Source: Chlorobiota bacterium (lineage in GTDB: Bacteria; Bacteroidota; Chlorobiia; Chlorobiales; Chlorobiaceae). From it: a stretch of DNA of 64,000 bases. Made by a program: the position numbers and the translations under genes. Every line of letters begins with the position of its first letter. The first letter of the stretch is position 1. Under the pieces are notes generated by a model, which was given only the letters and a program-made list of their open reading frames with translations, did no database searches and had not been told where the DNA came from. Location: positions 1-64,000 of the forward strand of contig VGMX01000004.1 in assembly GCA_016866305.1 (NCBI GenBank), written 5' to 3'. Positions 52,016 to 62,767 of the stretch are shown here, in pieces.

Positions 52016-52615
52016 TTACCGTTGCCCCGCCTTGAACAGGGGAAAATCGGAAAAGATTTTCGATACCGCAAGATCGATATCCTTCTGCATGGCATCTCCG
52101 GTACGGTACTGTTTCAGCGTCCCTTTTGCAGAACCTTTCCAGACGGTTTCTCTCGAGCGTTCATCGAGCATATCGATCACGATCACCGCTTCGTCATAAG
52201 TATAATATTCGGGATATACCAGAAAAGGATCCGGCCGGAAAATGTTCCGGAAATACAGGCCCCGCCGGAATGCACCCGGCCAGAAGGGATCGGGAGTGTA
52301 CCTGAGGGACTTTTTTGGACTGACAAAGGCACGGGCGGCAAGTGCCAGGGTCGCACGGCCGGGAACCGCAACCAGCACAAATCCCCTGGACGCAAGCTCC
52401 CTGTTGACCGCCGACTGCACCCGTTTGCGCAAGAGCGGATTTGCGGCAAGCGCGTCACTGCTGTCCTCTTGCGTCACTGCAATCCACCGGTAGGTTCTGT
52501 TGCCGCTGAAATCATACCCCTTGTCGTAATCGCTCATGACGGAAATCCCCGAGCAGGAGGCGGATAAAACCATGAACAAAAACACGGCAACACGTATGAA
52601 CAACATTTTTTTCAT
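52016..52615 (-). CDS. DUF4136-like lipoprotein
   Basis: 199 residues: signal peptide MLFIRVAVFLFMVLSASC with a lipobox at Cys21, followed by YDKGYDFSGNRTYRWIAV, the DUF4136 start, and a C-terminal AVIVIDMLDERSRETVWKGSAKG block. Members are exported lipoproteins of unknown role. It precedes the lipM-panB-pssA run by 52 bases. Confidence 0.8.
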   Translation of the reverse strand: MKKMLFIRVAVFLFMVLSASCSGISVMSDYDKGYDFSGNRTYRWIAVTQEDSSDALAANPLLRKRVQSAVNRELASRGFVLVAVPGRATLALAARAFVSPKKSLRYTPDPFWPGAFRRGLYFRNIFRPDPFLVYPEYYTYDEAVIVIDMLDERSRETVWKGSAKGTLKQYRTGDAMQKDIDLAVSKIFSDFPLFKAGQR

Positions 52616-52946
52616 ATCGGTACGGAGATCTGATTGACCGAAAACGCCGCCTGGCGCAATGACACCGACTACTCTTCAACAACATCTGCCTCAGGGAAGT
52701 TTCTCGGCTACTGCCAGGCCCCATGATGCTCCCGTAAAAGAAAAATGATTTTTTCCATCCCGGCGGGTTGCTTGTATCGGCAAGGACGGGTATTTTCAGG
52801 AATTGTGCCGACCGGTTACCCTCCCATTCCGCATAATCAGCGTTTCCTGGTGTGCTGCATGCATTCATCCGGTTACTGCTCCGCAGAATGACCGTGGCAG
52901 GCATGACGATCATCATCAATAAACAACTATCGCCTTCGCCTGACCG
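52616..52946. other. Intergenic region between DUF4136 and ddl
   Basis: 331 bases between divergent genes. I see no convincing open frame, RNA or hairpin; it should contain promoters for both sides. Confidence 0.5.
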
Positions 52947-54044
52947 ATGCCACAGCAAACCGTAGCACTACTTTTCGGGGGAAAATCAACCGAACACGAA
53001 ATATCCATCATTTCGGCCCGTTCGATCGCGCTCATGATCGACCCTGAAAAGTACCTGCTGAAACCCTTCTATATTACCCGTCGCGGCGAGTGGTTTTCAG
53101 GCCGGCTTGCCGGGAAAATTCTGGATCTCGACCTCTCTTCGCTCATGCGCTCAACTTCCAGGGAAGCAACCGCAGACCTCCTTGACCGGACGGTTTCGGC
53201 ATCAGGGGAGAGGCCATTCGATTTCAACTTTACGGAAATGGCCATTGACGTGGCCTTCATTGTGCTTCACGGAAGCTATGGAGAGGACGGCAGGATACAG
53301 GGGTTTCTCGATACCGTGGGCATTCCCTATACCGGATGTGGCGTGACGGCATCGGCTGTCGCCATGGACAAGGCGCTGACGAAGCTCTGTGCAGCCGACG
53401 CCGGAATCGTCACTGCGCCATCGATGACGCTGTATGCATCAGAGTACACGGCTGCGCCGGAACCGTTCCACGAATTGATCGAACGTCGCTTCGACTATCC
53501 GGTCTTCGTGAAACCCGCAGGTCTGGGATCGTCGGTCGGTATTTCGAAGGTTCATCATGCCGGAGAGTTGCCCGAGGCCCTGAGACTTGCCTTCCGTCAT
53601 GACCGGAAATTGCTGGTCGAGGCAGCCATAACCGGCAGGGAGATCGAGGTTGCCGTGCTCGGCAACGAGGAGCCCCATGCATCGGTTGCCGGAGAGATTC
53701 TTCCTGGCAGCGATTTTTACGATTTCGAAGACAAGTACATCCACAACGCCGCACAACTCTTCATTCCCGCACGTCTGCCGAAACCGCTTCTTGATGAGGT
53801 CCGCCAGGCAGCCATTACCGTTTACAAAGCCCTGGGCTGCAGAGGCATGTCGCGGGTTGACTTTTTCGTGAACGAAGAAACCGGGGCGATTGTCCTGAAC
53901 GAAATCAACACCATACCGGGATTCACCGATATCAGTATGTATCCGCAGCTTTTCGAAGCAACGGGCATACCCTTTGCCTCGCTGATCGACAGACTGCTGC
54001 AATACGCTCTTGAGGAAGCCGGAAAAACCGGCATAACAGCATGA
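52947..54044 (+). CDS. ddl: D-alanine-D-alanine ligase
   Basis: 365 residues of the ATP-grasp Ddl family. N-terminal [48 protein letters not shown] and [20 protein letters not shown] (metal-binding Glu and Asn). The block around the YDFEDKY segment fits D-Ala-D-Ala rather than D-Ala-D-Lac specificity. It makes the peptidoglycan dipeptide. Confidence 0.94.
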   Translation: MPQQTVALLFGGKSTEHEISIISARSIALMIDPEKYLLKPFYITRRGEWFSGRLAGKILDLDLSSLMRSTSREATADLLDRTVSASGERPFDFNFTEMAIDVAFIVLHGSYGEDGRIQGFLDTVGIPYTGCGVTASAVAMDKALTKLCAADAGIVTAPSMTLYASEYTAAPEPFHELIERRFDYPVFVKPAGLGSSVGISKVHHAGELPEALRLAFRHDRKLLVEAAITGREIEVAVLGNEEPHASVAGEILPGSDFYDFEDKYIHNAAQLFIPARLPKPLLDEVRQAAITVYKALGCRGMSRVDFFVNEETGAIVLNEINTIPGFTDISMYPQLFEATGIPFASLIDRLLQYALEEAGKTGITA

Positions 54045-54071
54045 AGCTCTTGATATTTTCGCAGTTACACG

Positions 54072-54647
54072 ATGCTGACTGAACCGCACCTTTTTTTTGC
54101 AGAGGTATCACTCGATCTTTCTCGGGGAGAATACCGGTCAGGACTGAATAAACTGCAGCCCCTCGTCGAACGTTATCCTGACTCATATCTGATCAACCTG
54201 CTTTTTGCAAGAGCCCTCAAGGGAATGCGGAACCACCGGGATGCGCTGGGGTATTTTGAAAAATGCTGCCATCTTGCCCCGGCAAACCAGGTCGCATGGA
54301 AAGAGGTGATCGCATTGCAGTCGCTCGCGCTACAGGATAAAGAGTTTCCCTTGAAACCGCTTTCTGACCCGGTAACCGACGAACTCGAACAGATTTCGGC
54401 AGCACTTCAGGAATTCCAGCCCATACAGGCGTCGGAAAATTTCGATCCGACCCCGATTTTCGAACAGAAACAACCGTTTCCCGACGATGCCCCGATTTCC
54501 GTCCCGACAGAAACCCTGGCAAACCTGTTTACCCAGCAGGGCGCATACAAAAAAGCCATCAGGGTCTATACCTCGCTCATCCAGCTCAAACCGGAACAGG
54601 CCGACCATTACCGAAACAGAATCGATTTCCTGCTCGAAAAGCTGTAG
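54072..54647 (+). CDS. TPR-domain protein
   Basis: 191 residues. The N-terminal half reads like tetratricopeptide repeats (LDLSRGEYRSGLNKLQPLVERYPDSYLINLLFARALKGMRNHRDALGYFEKCCHLAP), and the last 50 residues carry another (TLANLFTQQGAYKKAIRVY). No signal peptide or enzyme motif. Such proteins are scaffolds. It begins 27 bases after ddl. Confidence 0.75.
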   Translation: MLTEPHLFFAEVSLDLSRGEYRSGLNKLQPLVERYPDSYLINLLFARALKGMRNHRDALGYFEKCCHLAPANQVAWKEVIALQSLALQDKEFPLKPLSDPVTDELEQISAALQEFQPIQASENFDPTPIFEQKQPFPDDAPISVPTETLANLFTQQGAYKKAIRVYTSLIQLKPEQADHYRNRIDFLLEKL

Positions 54648-54780
54648 GAAAAGTTGCCGGGGGCATGCCGGAAGAGGAACTATTTCTGGCCCATAATGCT
54701 TTAATGACTGCTGATGACTGATATATTGTGGCAGATGCCGCAATACAGGCAGATCAAGCAACTGTTCACCCGTATCCATT

Positions 54781-56172
54781 TTGAACCTCGCACCTCTCCG
54801 GAACATCCTCACGGCAGCGATCCTGCTGCTTCCCCTGCAACCCCTTTCTGCCGAAACCATGGAGAAACGCCTCTCGCTCCGTGAGTGTATCCGTATCGCG
54901 CTCGAAAATGCCTCGGCCCTGAAAAAAGCCCGATATGCCGTAACACTTGAAGGGGCGGACGTCCTGAGGAGTTATGGAAGTTTTCTGCCCCGTCTCTCCC
55001 TGTCGGCCAGTTATGTTCCCTATTCGGTAAACCGCAGCTACACCCAGCTTTCCACGGCGGGCGACGAAACCCTCAAGCTCGAAAGCAAGCGGGAAACCCT
55101 CGATCTAACCCTGATGACCAGCCTTAACCTGTTCAACGGGTTCAGGGACTATTCCGCCCTGCAGGCAGCGCTGAAAAAAGAGCGAGGAGCCGCATTCAGC
55201 CTCGATCGGGCGCGCCAGACTGTCGCATTCGACGTCACCCAGGGCTACTACCAGGTGTTGCTGAACCAGGAAATTCTTGCAATCGCACGTGAAAATCTGC
55301 TGACGGCAAGAGATCAGCTCACGCTGAGCCAGCGGCAGTTCCAGATCGGGCTGAAATCACTCCCCGATCTCTATCAGCAGCAGTCGGAAACCGCAAGAAG
55401 CGAACTGGCCGTCAATCAGGCCGAAATGCAGCTCGAACGAAGCAGGCTCGAACTGTTGCGCAGATTGCGTATCGATCCCCGTATCCGGCTCTCGCTCGAG
55501 CCCCTTCCGAAAGAAACGCTATCGGCCAAACCGCTGAACCCCGATATCGACAGCCTGATTGCCGTCGCCCGCAATAAACGCAGGGATCTGCAGGGCAGCA
55601 GACTGAATGCTGACGCTGCAAAATGGCAGATCCGGCAGGCAGCTTCCTCCTGGTATCCGAAAATTGATCTGAACTTCAACATCAGCAGCAGCGGAGTGGA
55701 ATCGCTGCGTCAGACCTACGGAGGAACCACCTTCAATTACGCTTACCCTCCCCTTGCCGACCAGCTGGAAGAGACCATCGGCTATTCGGTGGTGCTGAAC
55801 CTGAGCTGGGCTGTCTTTGACGGATTCCAGACCAGATACAATGTCGAGCAGGCAAAAATCAATCACATCAGCAGGCGACTTGACTATGAGGATCTGCAAT
55901 CCGATATCGCTCTCGACCTGCAACAGGCCATAGCCGAATACCGGTCGGCAAGGGCAGGCATCGAATCAGCCGCAATCGGGCTGAAAGCCGCAAAATCCGC
56001 CTACGAAGGGATCAAACGAAAATACGATCTCGGCGCATCGGGATTTGTCGAACTGAGTACGGCCCGGGCCGCGCTCTTCAGCGCCATGTCGAACCTGAGC
56101 CAGGCAACCTACAATCTCGCCCTGCAGAAAGAGGTGCTCGACTATACTGCAGGAACCTCGTTAACCGAATGA
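54781..56172 (+). CDS. TolC-family outer membrane efflux protein
   Basis: 463 residues, start TTG chosen because it gives a complete signal peptide (RNILTAAILLLPLQPLSAE); there is no in-frame ATG before residue 27 and no clear ribosome site, so the start is uncertain. Two repeats of the outer membrane factor fold follow: RLSLRECIRIALENASALKKARYA and, in the second half, YDLGASGFVELSTARAAL with coiled-coil helices. It forms the outer membrane channel for the adjacent MacA/MacB-like export system. Confidence 0.85.
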   Translation: MNLAPLRNILTAAILLLPLQPLSAETMEKRLSLRECIRIALENASALKKARYAVTLEGADVLRSYGSFLPRLSLSASYVPYSVNRSYTQLSTAGDETLKLESKRETLDLTLMTSLNLFNGFRDYSALQAALKKERGAAFSLDRARQTVAFDVTQGYYQVLLNQEILAIARENLLTARDQLTLSQRQFQIGLKSLPDLYQQQSETARSELAVNQAEMQLERSRLELLRRLRIDPRIRLSLEPLPKETLSAKPLNPDIDSLIAVARNKRRDLQGSRLNADAAKWQIRQAASSWYPKIDLNFNISSSGVESLRQTYGGTTFNYAYPPLADQLEETIGYSVVLNLSWAVFDGFQTRYNVEQAKINHISRRLDYEDLQSDIALDLQQAIAEYRSARAGIESAAIGLKAAKSAYEGIKRKYDLGASGFVELSTARAALFSAMSNLSQATYNLALQKEVLDYTAGTSLTE

Positions 56173-56191
56173 CACCCGTGCCCTTTCAGCC

Positions 56192-57436
56192 ATGAGCAAA
56201 CAGCAAACCCTGCGAAACAGGAAAACGCTCCTTGCCACAATCGTGGCGCTCCTTGCCGCCATCGCACTGCTTGCACTTTTCCTCTCTTCGCGTGAAAAAC
56301 CCGTCGAAGTAACCACAGAGCGCTCATTCCGCAAAGAGGTGGTGCATGTCGTCACGGCAACCGGCAAGGTCGAGCCCGAAACCGAGGTCGCCATGTCACC
56401 GGATGTTTCGGGAGAGATCATCGAACTTCCGGTCAAGGATGGCCAGCAGGTGAGAAAAGGGGATCTGCTTTTCAGAATCCAGCCGGACGTCTATGTCAAC
56501 CAGGTCGAACAGAGCCTGGCGCAGCTCAACCTTGCCAGGTCGCAAAGTCTTGAAGCGAAGTCGCGAAAGGTCAAGGCGGAGGATGATTTCAGAAAAGCAT
56601 CCCTGCTGTTCAGGGAAAAGCTGATCTCCCAGAGCGACTACCTTGCCGCAAAAACCAATGCTGAAGCTGCAAAAGCCTCTTATGAAGCCTCGCTCTTCGC
56701 TATCGAGCAGAACCGGAGCATGCTCGACCAGAATCAGGAAAGGATGAAAAAAACCGTGGTGCGGGCACCGATTGACGGCACCATCATCAAACTCAACAGC
56801 AAAACCGGCGAACGCGTCGTGGGTACCGGCCAGTTCCCGGGAACCGAAGTGCTCCGGATTGCCGATCTTGACAGCATGCAGGTCGAGGTTGAAGTCAACG
56901 AAAACGACATCGTCAATATAAAAAACGGCAATCCGGTTTCCGTCACCGTGGATGCTTATGGTGAACGCATCTTCAGGGGAGTTGTACGGGAAATCTCGAA
57001 TTCAGCTATCTCCCAGGCTGCCGGAACACAGGAGGAGGTAACGAATTTTTCCGTCAGGATACGCATTCTCAATCATCGGCGCCTGCTCAAACCGGGCATG
57101 AGCGCCACGGCTGACATCGAATCGAAACGGGTCAGGAATGCCCTGGTCGTGCCGATCCAGAGCGTGACGGTACGAGCGTCTGCAGGGAAAACTCCCGAGA
57201 GAAAACCGATGGAAAAGCGGGAGCCGCAATTACCGGAAACAGAGGGTGAACAGGGTGTCTTTATCGTGAAAAACCGCAAGGCGGCGTTCCGCCCCGTCAC
57301 GACAGGCACGACCGACAACACGCATATCGTCGTCACTTCAGGACTGAAAGAAAACGAAGAAGTGGTTTCAGGCAGCTACAGCGCCATATCCTCGGAACTT
57401 TACGACGGCTGCAGCGTCAGGACTCCAAAGCGGTAA
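56192..57436 (+). CDS. Periplasmic adaptor (HlyD/MacA family)
   Basis: 414 residues: one N-terminal membrane segment (LLATIVALLAAIALLALFLSS), lipoyl-like half VVHVVTATGKVEPETEVAMSPDVSGEI, a coiled-coil hairpin at about residues 105-190, then the second lipoyl half GTIIKLNSKTGERVVG and beta-barrel domain. It links the inner membrane permeases to the TolC-like channel. It starts 19 bases after the TolC-like gene and precedes the ATPase by 9 bases. Confidence 0.9.
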   Translation: MSKQQTLRNRKTLLATIVALLAAIALLALFLSSREKPVEVTTERSFRKEVVHVVTATGKVEPETEVAMSPDVSGEIIELPVKDGQQVRKGDLLFRIQPDVYVNQVEQSLAQLNLARSQSLEAKSRKVKAEDDFRKASLLFREKLISQSDYLAAKTNAEAAKASYEASLFAIEQNRSMLDQNQERMKKTVVRAPIDGTIIKLNSKTGERVVGTGQFPGTEVLRIADLDSMQVEVEVNENDIVNIKNGNPVSVTVDAYGERIFRGVVREISNSAISQAAGTQEEVTNFSVRIRILNHRRLLKPGMSATADIESKRVRNALVVPIQSVTVRASAGKTPERKPMEKREPQLPETEGEQGVFIVKNRKAAFRPVTTGTTDNTHIVVTSGLKENEEVVSGSYSAISSELYDGCSVRTPKR

Positions 57437-57445
57437 CCCTCTGTC

Positions 57446-58132
57446 ATGAACCCTGTCATCATCAGCATGGTATCGCTCTGCCGGCATTACGAAATGGGCG
57501 AGCAGACAGTCAAGGCGCTTGAGGGTGTCAATATCGAGTTCAGGCGCAACGACTACGCCGCCATCATGGGTCCATCAGGCAGCGGGAAATCCACGCTCAT
57601 GAATATCATCGGATGCCTCGACACACCGACATCCGGCGTCTATGAACTGAACGGCCGCAATGTGGCCGAAATGGACGACGACGAGCTTGCCGGCGTAAGA
57701 AACCGGAAGATCGGCTTTGTTTTTCAGACCTTCAACCTGCTGCCCCGCATGAACTGCCTGAAAAACGTCGAACTCCCGCTGATCTATGCGGGAGTACCTC
57801 CCGAAGAGCGCCAGGAGCGCGCTGAAAAGGCGCTGATGAGCGTCGGACTCGGCGACAGGATAATGCACAAGCCCTCCGAACTTTCCGGAGGCCAGATCCA
57901 GCGGGTGGCCATTGCAAGGGCTCTGGTAAACAATCCGTCGATCATTCTTGCCGACGAGCCTACCGGCAACCTCGATACCGCGACAAGCCACGAGATCATG
58001 GAGATGTTCGGAAAACTCTCCGAAGCCGGCAACACCATCATCCTGATCACGCACGAAGAGGATATCGCCCGGTTCACCCGAAGGATCGTAAGGCTGCGGG
58101 ACGGCAGAATCGAAAGCGACAGAAAGCAATGA
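57446..58132 (+). CDS. MacB/LolD-type ABC ATPase
   Basis: 228 residues: Walker [11 protein letters not shown]-loop [13 protein letters not shown], signature LSGGQIQR and Walker [13 protein letters not shown], typical of MacB/LolD-like transporters. It is a stand-alone ATPase; MacB proper has ATPase and permease fused. It overlaps the first permease by four bases (ATGA). Confidence 0.93.
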   Translation: MNPVIISMVSLCRHYEMGEQTVKALEGVNIEFRRNDYAAIMGPSGSGKSTLMNIIGCLDTPTSGVYELNGRNVAEMDDDELAGVRNRKIGFVFQTFNLLPRMNCLKNVELPLIYAGVPPEERQERAEKALMSVGLGDRIMHKPSELSGGQIQRVAIARALVNNPSIILADEPTGNLDTATSHEIMEMFGKLSEAGNTIILITHEEDIARFTRRIVRLRDGRIESDRKQ

Positions 58133-59394
58133 GCGGAAACCGGCAGCGCTTCCGTTATGAAACGGAGGAGAACCTGAAAATCGCGCTGTTCCAGATAGGC
58201 TCCAACAAGATCCGTTCATTCCTGACCGCGCTGGGAGTGATTATCGGTATTGTTTCGATCACCATGATGGGCACTGCCATAAACGGCATCGATCTCGGCT
58301 TCGAAAAAAGCCTCTCGATGCTCGGTTACGACGTGATCTATGTGCAGAAAACCTCCTGGGCAACCATGGGAGAGTGGTGGCGTTACCGGAACCGGCCCGA
58401 TCTGAAACCGGAATATGCCGGACAGATAAACCGCATCATTGCCGACAATCCACGTTCCGAACTGGAAATCGCCGTACCCCAGATTTCAACCTACCAGGCA
58501 ATGGCCAGCTACCGCGACCGGGTGCTTGAACAGGTGTTTTCGCTCGGCACCAACGAGGACTACCTGAAAACCGCTTCGGGCGATCTGGCCGCCGGTCGGT
58601 TCTTCACTCCCGGTGAAGCTGCAGGCAGTGAAATGGTTTGCGTTGTGGGGGACGATATTGCCTCCGGGCTTTTTCCCGGTGAAGAACCGCTCGGCAGGAA
58701 AATCACCCTGAAAAACCGCAAGTTCAGGATTGTCGGGGTGTTCCGCAAACAGGGCAAGTTTCTCGGCCTGTTCAGTTTCGACAACCAGATCATCATGCCT
58801 CTCGGAGCGTTCGAAAAAGTTTACGGCAGCAATATGTTCGTCACAATCAGGGTCAAGATCAGAGATGAAAAACACATCAGCGAAGCCAAGGAGGAACTGC
58901 GTGGCCTGATGCGACGCATACGAAGGCTCCCCCCAGGCAGGGAGGAGAACTTTTCGATCAACGAACAGCGGGCGTTCAAGAGCCAGCTCGATCCGATCAA
59001 GAACGGCATAGCCGCCGCAGGAATCTTCATTACCGGCATGTCCCTCTTCGTCGGGGCAATCGGCATCATGAACATCACTTTCGTGAGCGTACGCGAGCGG
59101 ACAAGGGAAATCGGTCTGCGCAAGGCACTCGGAGCGAAACGGCGCACCATCCTCCTGCAGTTTCTCATCGAATCCGTCATGATCTGTCTTATCGGGGGAA
59201 TGGTCGGCCTGGCAACCGCGATCTCTATTACCTTCATCATCGAGAAAGTCATGCCCGAATTTCCCGTGCAGTTTTCTTTCGGGCTCGTGTTCGCAAGCCT
59301 CTTCGTATCCGTGCTGACCGGCATCGTCTCCGGACTGGCGCCTGCCGTGAACGCATCGAAACTCGATCCAGCCGATTCGCTTCGTTATGAGTAA
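58129..59394 (+). CDS. MacB-type ABC permease 1
   Basis: 421 residues: an N-terminal membrane helix ([17 protein letters not shown]), a large periplasmic MacB-like domain, and three C-terminal helices with the FtsX/MacB block [37 protein letters not shown]. It overlaps the ATPase and, by eight bases, the second permease. It is likely half of a heterodimeric export permease. Confidence 0.9.
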   Translation: MSGNRQRFRYETEENLKIALFQIGSNKIRSFLTALGVIIGIVSITMMGTAINGIDLGFEKSLSMLGYDVIYVQKTSWATMGEWWRYRNRPDLKPEYAGQINRIIADNPRSELEIAVPQISTYQAMASYRDRVLEQVFSLGTNEDYLKTASGDLAAGRFFTPGEAAGSEMVCVVGDDIASGLFPGEEPLGRKITLKNRKFRIVGVFRKQGKFLGLFSFDNQIIMPLGAFEKVYGSNMFVTIRVKIRDEKHISEAKEELRGLMRRIRRLPPGREENFSINEQRAFKSQLDPIKNGIAAAGIFITGMSLFVGAIGIMNITFVSVRERTREIGLRKALGAKRRTILLQFLIESVMICLIGGMVGLATAISITFIIEKVMPEFPVQFSFGLVFASLFVSVLTGIVSGLAPAVNASKLDPADSLRYE

Positions 59395-60640
59395 CCCGAA
59401 AACCATTCAACTCCGGGACATTTTCCTGCAGGCGATCTCTTCCCTCGGCGTCAACCGGCTCCGCTCCTGGCTGACAACGCTCGGCGTGGCTGTCGGGGTA
59501 TTCTCCATCATCGCCGTCATGACCGCGCTCGACGCCATCGACAAAAGTGTGGAATCAGGCCTCACCAGCCTTGGTGCGAACACCTTCCAGATCCAGAAAT
59601 ACCCGGCATCGGTATTCGGCGGCGGTCACAGCAGAAACCGCTATATCAACAGGATGGATATCTCCTACAAACAGGCGCTGTTTTTCCGGAAGCTCATGCA
59701 GGGCAAAGCCAGAAACATCGGTTTCATCCTTTCATCCCCTGCCAGCCAGGCGAAGTACGCCAACCGGAGCACCAACCCCGACGTCAACCTGACAGGGGGG
59801 GACGAACATTTCGCGGCTTCCGGAGGCTACGGCATACTGACCGGCAGAAATCTCGGCAGCGGCGACATCCAGTACGCCCGCAACTTTGCTGTGCTTGGCG
59901 GCGAAGTTGCCGAAAGACTTTTCCCGGCAGGCGAAAACCCCCTGCATAAAGAGATCAGGATCAACGGCCAGGTTTACAAGGTTGCGGGTGTTTTCGAAAA
60001 GAAAGGCGCGGCATTCGGCCAGAGTCAGGACAACCTTGTGCTCATCCCCATCACGCGCTACCTCGACCATATCGACGAAAAAAGCAGTCTGAGCATAACG
60101 GTTGAAGCGTTCTCCCAGAAAATGTACCGCAAAACCCTCGACCAGGCTGTCGGAGCCATGCGTCTGGCACGGGGGCTTGCGCTGCAGTCGCCCAATGACT
60201 TTGAAATCAGAACGAACGATTCGCTGATCGATTCATTCCGGGATGTCCAGCGCATCATCAGCAGCGGAGCGTTCATCATCAGCTTCATGGCACTCCTGAG
60301 CGCAGGTGTGGGAATCATGAATATCATGCTGGTCAGTGTAACCGAAAGGACCAGGGAGATCGGTATCCGCAAGTCGATCGGAGCGCCACGCAAAAGCATC
60401 CGCAACCAGTTCCTGCTCGAAGCGCTCCTGCTTTCGCTTACCGGAGGTCTCATCGGCGTCGGCACAGGAGTTGGGGCGGGGAATCTCGTGGCGCTGAACT
60501 TCAACCTGCCGATGATCTTTCCCTGGCTCTGGATCGTGGTCTCGCTGTTCGTGTGCTCGGCAATCGGCATGGCTTTCGGCATCTTTCCGGCGTGGAAAGC
60601 CGCCGGTCTCGATCCTGTCGAAGCGCTGCGTCCGAAATGA
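59387..60640 (+). CDS. MacB-type ABC permease 2
   Basis: 417 residues with the same plan as permease 1: first helix LTTLGVAVGVFSIIAVM, periplasmic domain, then GVGIMNIMLVSVTERTREIGIRKSIGAPRKSIRNQFLLE. Sequence is clearly a diverged paralogue. The two permeases probably form a heterodimer with one ATPase dimer. The operon ends at 60640, 15 bases before a convergent gene. Confidence 0.9.
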   Translation: MSNPKTIQLRDIFLQAISSLGVNRLRSWLTTLGVAVGVFSIIAVMTALDAIDKSVESGLTSLGANTFQIQKYPASVFGGGHSRNRYINRMDISYKQALFFRKLMQGKARNIGFILSSPASQAKYANRSTNPDVNLTGGDEHFAASGGYGILTGRNLGSGDIQYARNFAVLGGEVAERLFPAGENPLHKEIRINGQVYKVAGVFEKKGAAFGQSQDNLVLIPITRYLDHIDEKSSLSITVEAFSQKMYRKTLDQAVGAMRLARGLALQSPNDFEIRTNDSLIDSFRDVQRIISSGAFIISFMALLSAGVGIMNIMLVSVTERTREIGIRKSIGAPRKSIRNQFLLEALLLSLTGGLIGVGTGVGAGNLVALNFNLPMIFPWLWIVVSLFVCSAIGMAFGIFPAWKAAGLDPVEALRPK

Positions 60641-60655
60641 GAAAACAGGCCCCGG

Positions 60656-61600
60656 TCATCGGCCGGGTCCGGCTCCGGGGTGGAACGCTGAAAGCGCCAT
60701 TGCTGCCGAACGCACCGGATCGCTTTTCCGCAAAGCCATGGAAAGCATCTGCCGGTGCAGTGCCGACCCCTCGGAGAACGAGCTGTCTGCGGCTTCCCAG
60801 GCAGGCAGTACCTCGCTTTCGATCCATGTCCACCGGTCCGGTGCGGAGGTAATGCTCCTCTTGCCGCCCAGCGTTTCGAAATATCCGGAAAACCCCGCGA
60901 ACGATGCCTTGCGCCCCGCTTCATTCCACTCTCCGCAGGAAAAATCCAGCTCGCTGCCGAACGACACGGCAACCCTGCCGGCAGAAGATACGGTATCGAA
61001 CAGCGGCTGAAGGGTATGATACTGTTCATGACGCAGGAGCAAAATGTTCCCTTCTCGGATGAGACTGCCGGCCTCGCCGCTGCCGGCTTCGGACTCCAGT
61101 AATCTGCGCCCTTCGTCGATCATTCGGAAACCGGCAAGCATAAACTCCCGGTCCGCCTCCGCGCAGCCCGATTCGAGTGCAGGAATGCCGCCGTAAAGAT
61201 ACGCTGCATGAGCCCAGGCTATATCGCGATAGATGCTGTTGTTCCCCTTGCGTATGACGTCGAGATCCGCCAGAAGCAGCCGCTCGGCCGCCGCGGCATG
61301 AAGAGAGGAGGCAACCGTTGCCGGAACCTGAAGCATGGCATCGAAAAAACCGGAAATACCGCTTTCGCCGTGTCCGGCTTCAGGTTTCAGCGAAGGGGTG
61401 TGAAGCAGTTCGAAAAGCACCAGGGCCAGACCTACCTGTCTTGAGGCAAAAGCAGCCATTCCCGCCCATTTGAACAGTTCCGGTTTTTCGAGATACCAGG
61501 ATGCATAACGGGAGGTTACCGCCAGGTTTCGGGCAACGGCATGATACTCTCCCGGCAACTCTTCTTCAAGTATGGCGTTCCAGCCCTGTCGATCCATCAT
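60656..61600 (-). CDS. Conserved hypothetical protein (helical)
   Basis: 314 residues, soluble, mostly helical. Recognisable only as a conserved hypothetical: stretch NNSIYRDIAWAHAAYLYGGIPALE and LREGNILLLRHEQYH-like SLIREGNILLLRHEQYHTLQP. There is no signal peptide or known catalytic motif. I cannot assign function. It is convergent with the permease operon. Confidence 0.6.
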   Translation of the reverse strand: MMDRQGWNAILEEELPGEYHAVARNLAVTSRYASWYLEKPELFKWAGMAAFASRQVGLALVLFELLHTPSLKPEAGHGESGISGFFDAMLQVPATVASSLHAAAAERLLLADLDVIRKGNNSIYRDIAWAHAAYLYGGIPALESGCAEADREFMLAGFRMIDEGRRLLESEAGSGEAGSLIREGNILLLRHEQYHTLQPLFDTVSSAGRVAVSFGSELDFSCGEWNEAGRKASFAGFSGYFETLGGKRSITSAPDRWTWIESEVLPAWEAADSSFSEGSALHRQMLSMALRKSDPVRSAAMALSAFHPGAGPGR

Positions 61601-61903
61601 AACTCCTCTTCATGGTGACAATCACGATCTTCCCGAAAAAACGAAAATGCCCGACAAAAAATTTACCCGCAACTTCCCGACGTTGCCGGAATTCGGACGC
61701 CAGGTTTCCTGCAAAATCATTTTCTTGGCAAAACGGGAACTTAAGAACAGATGCAGCTATTTTATAAAATCATAACTGGTAATATATTAGCTTTTAAAAG
61801 CTCATGTTCTTCCGGTTTTCGCCTGTCGCCGGATTGTCAATACCCCCTTGATGGTAAACGTTTTTTTGACCTGTCACTATCTAACCGTTAAATCATTGAA
61901 ACC
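61601..61903. other. Intergenic region between hypothetical and OmpA-like genes
   Basis: 303 bases, AT-richer near 61740-61860. No gene or RNA is recognised; it must hold the promoter of the OmpA-like gene. Confidence 0.5.
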
Positions 61904-62593
61904 ATGACACACCTGCAAAAACTCACCAAACCCGTTGCCCTGCTTCTGATTATCGCCATGACCTCACTCACCTGGGGATGCCAGACCACAACCAATGCAG
62001 GCAGAGGTGCTGGTTACGGTGCTGCGACCGGCGGCCTGCTCGGCGGAATCATCGGCAGCAGATCGGGAAGCTGGGCAAAAGGCGCGCTCCTTGGCGCGGT
62101 AATCGGCGGTGCAGCCGGTGCGCTTATCGGCAACTATATGGATAAACAGGCTGCCGAAATCGACAGAAGTGTAGATGGTGCTACCGTCGAGCGTGTCGGC
62201 GAAGGTATCCGGGTTGTGTTCGATTCGGGCATTCTTTTCTCGACAGGCTCATCGACCATCACCTCGACAAGCCGCTACAATCTTGAAAAACTCGCCGGCA
62301 TTCTCAAACGGTATGACGACACCAACGTAGTGATCGAGGGCCATACCGACAGCGTTGGCAGTGATTACACCAACCAGACGCTTTCCGAGCGCCGCGCCCA
62401 GTCTGTCTCGAACCTGCTTCGTGCCTATGGCGTCGAAGGCAACAGGCTTTCCGCTGTCGGTTATGGCGAAACCAGACCCGTGGCAACGAACGAGACCGAA
62501 TCCGGACGTCGCCTGAACCGTCGCGTCGAAGTGCTGATCTACGCGAACAACGAACTGAAGCGTCAGGCCCAGAGCGGCGAACTGAGGATGTAA
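61904..62593 (+). CDS. OmpA-family lipoprotein with glycine zipper
   Basis: 229 residues: signal peptide LLIIAMTSLTWGC with a lipobox, a glycine-zipper region (GYGAATGGLLGGIIGSRSGSW and LGAVIGGAAGALIGNYMD), then a peptidoglycan-binding OmpA C-terminal domain with VVIEGHTDSVGSDYTNQTLSERRAQSV and NRRVEVLI. Similar to YiaD. It probably anchors the outer membrane to peptidoglycan. A strong terminator follows. Confidence 0.9.
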   Translation: MTHLQKLTKPVALLLIIAMTSLTWGCQTTTNAGRGAGYGAATGGLLGGIIGSRSGSWAKGALLGAVIGGAAGALIGNYMDKQAAEIDRSVDGATVERVGEGIRVVFDSGILFSTGSSTITSTSRYNLEKLAGILKRYDDTNVVIEGHTDSVGSDYTNQTLSERRAQSVSNLLRAYGVEGNRLSAVGYGETRPVATNETESGRRLNRRVEVLIYANNELKRQAQSGELRM

Positions 62594-62625
62594 TCCTCTC
62601 TGCGTTCGCATGTTGAAAAACCAAT

Positions 62626-62661
62626 AAAAAATCCTGGATGCCTCGGCATCCAGGATTTTTT
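62626..62661 (+). terminator. Terminator after OmpA-like gene
   Basis: A near-perfect stem of AAAAAATCCTGGATGCC / GGCATCCAGGATTTTTT with a tight loop, followed by a T-run, begins 33 bases after the stop. Confidence 0.92.
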
Positions 62662-62767
62662 ATTGCCTTGATGAAAAACAGGGAATATATTTGTACATTT
62701 TCGACTCACCGGATGTACCGGCTCACCCGGTCATCTCAACAGGCTGCTGAAACAACGTTTTTTCATC

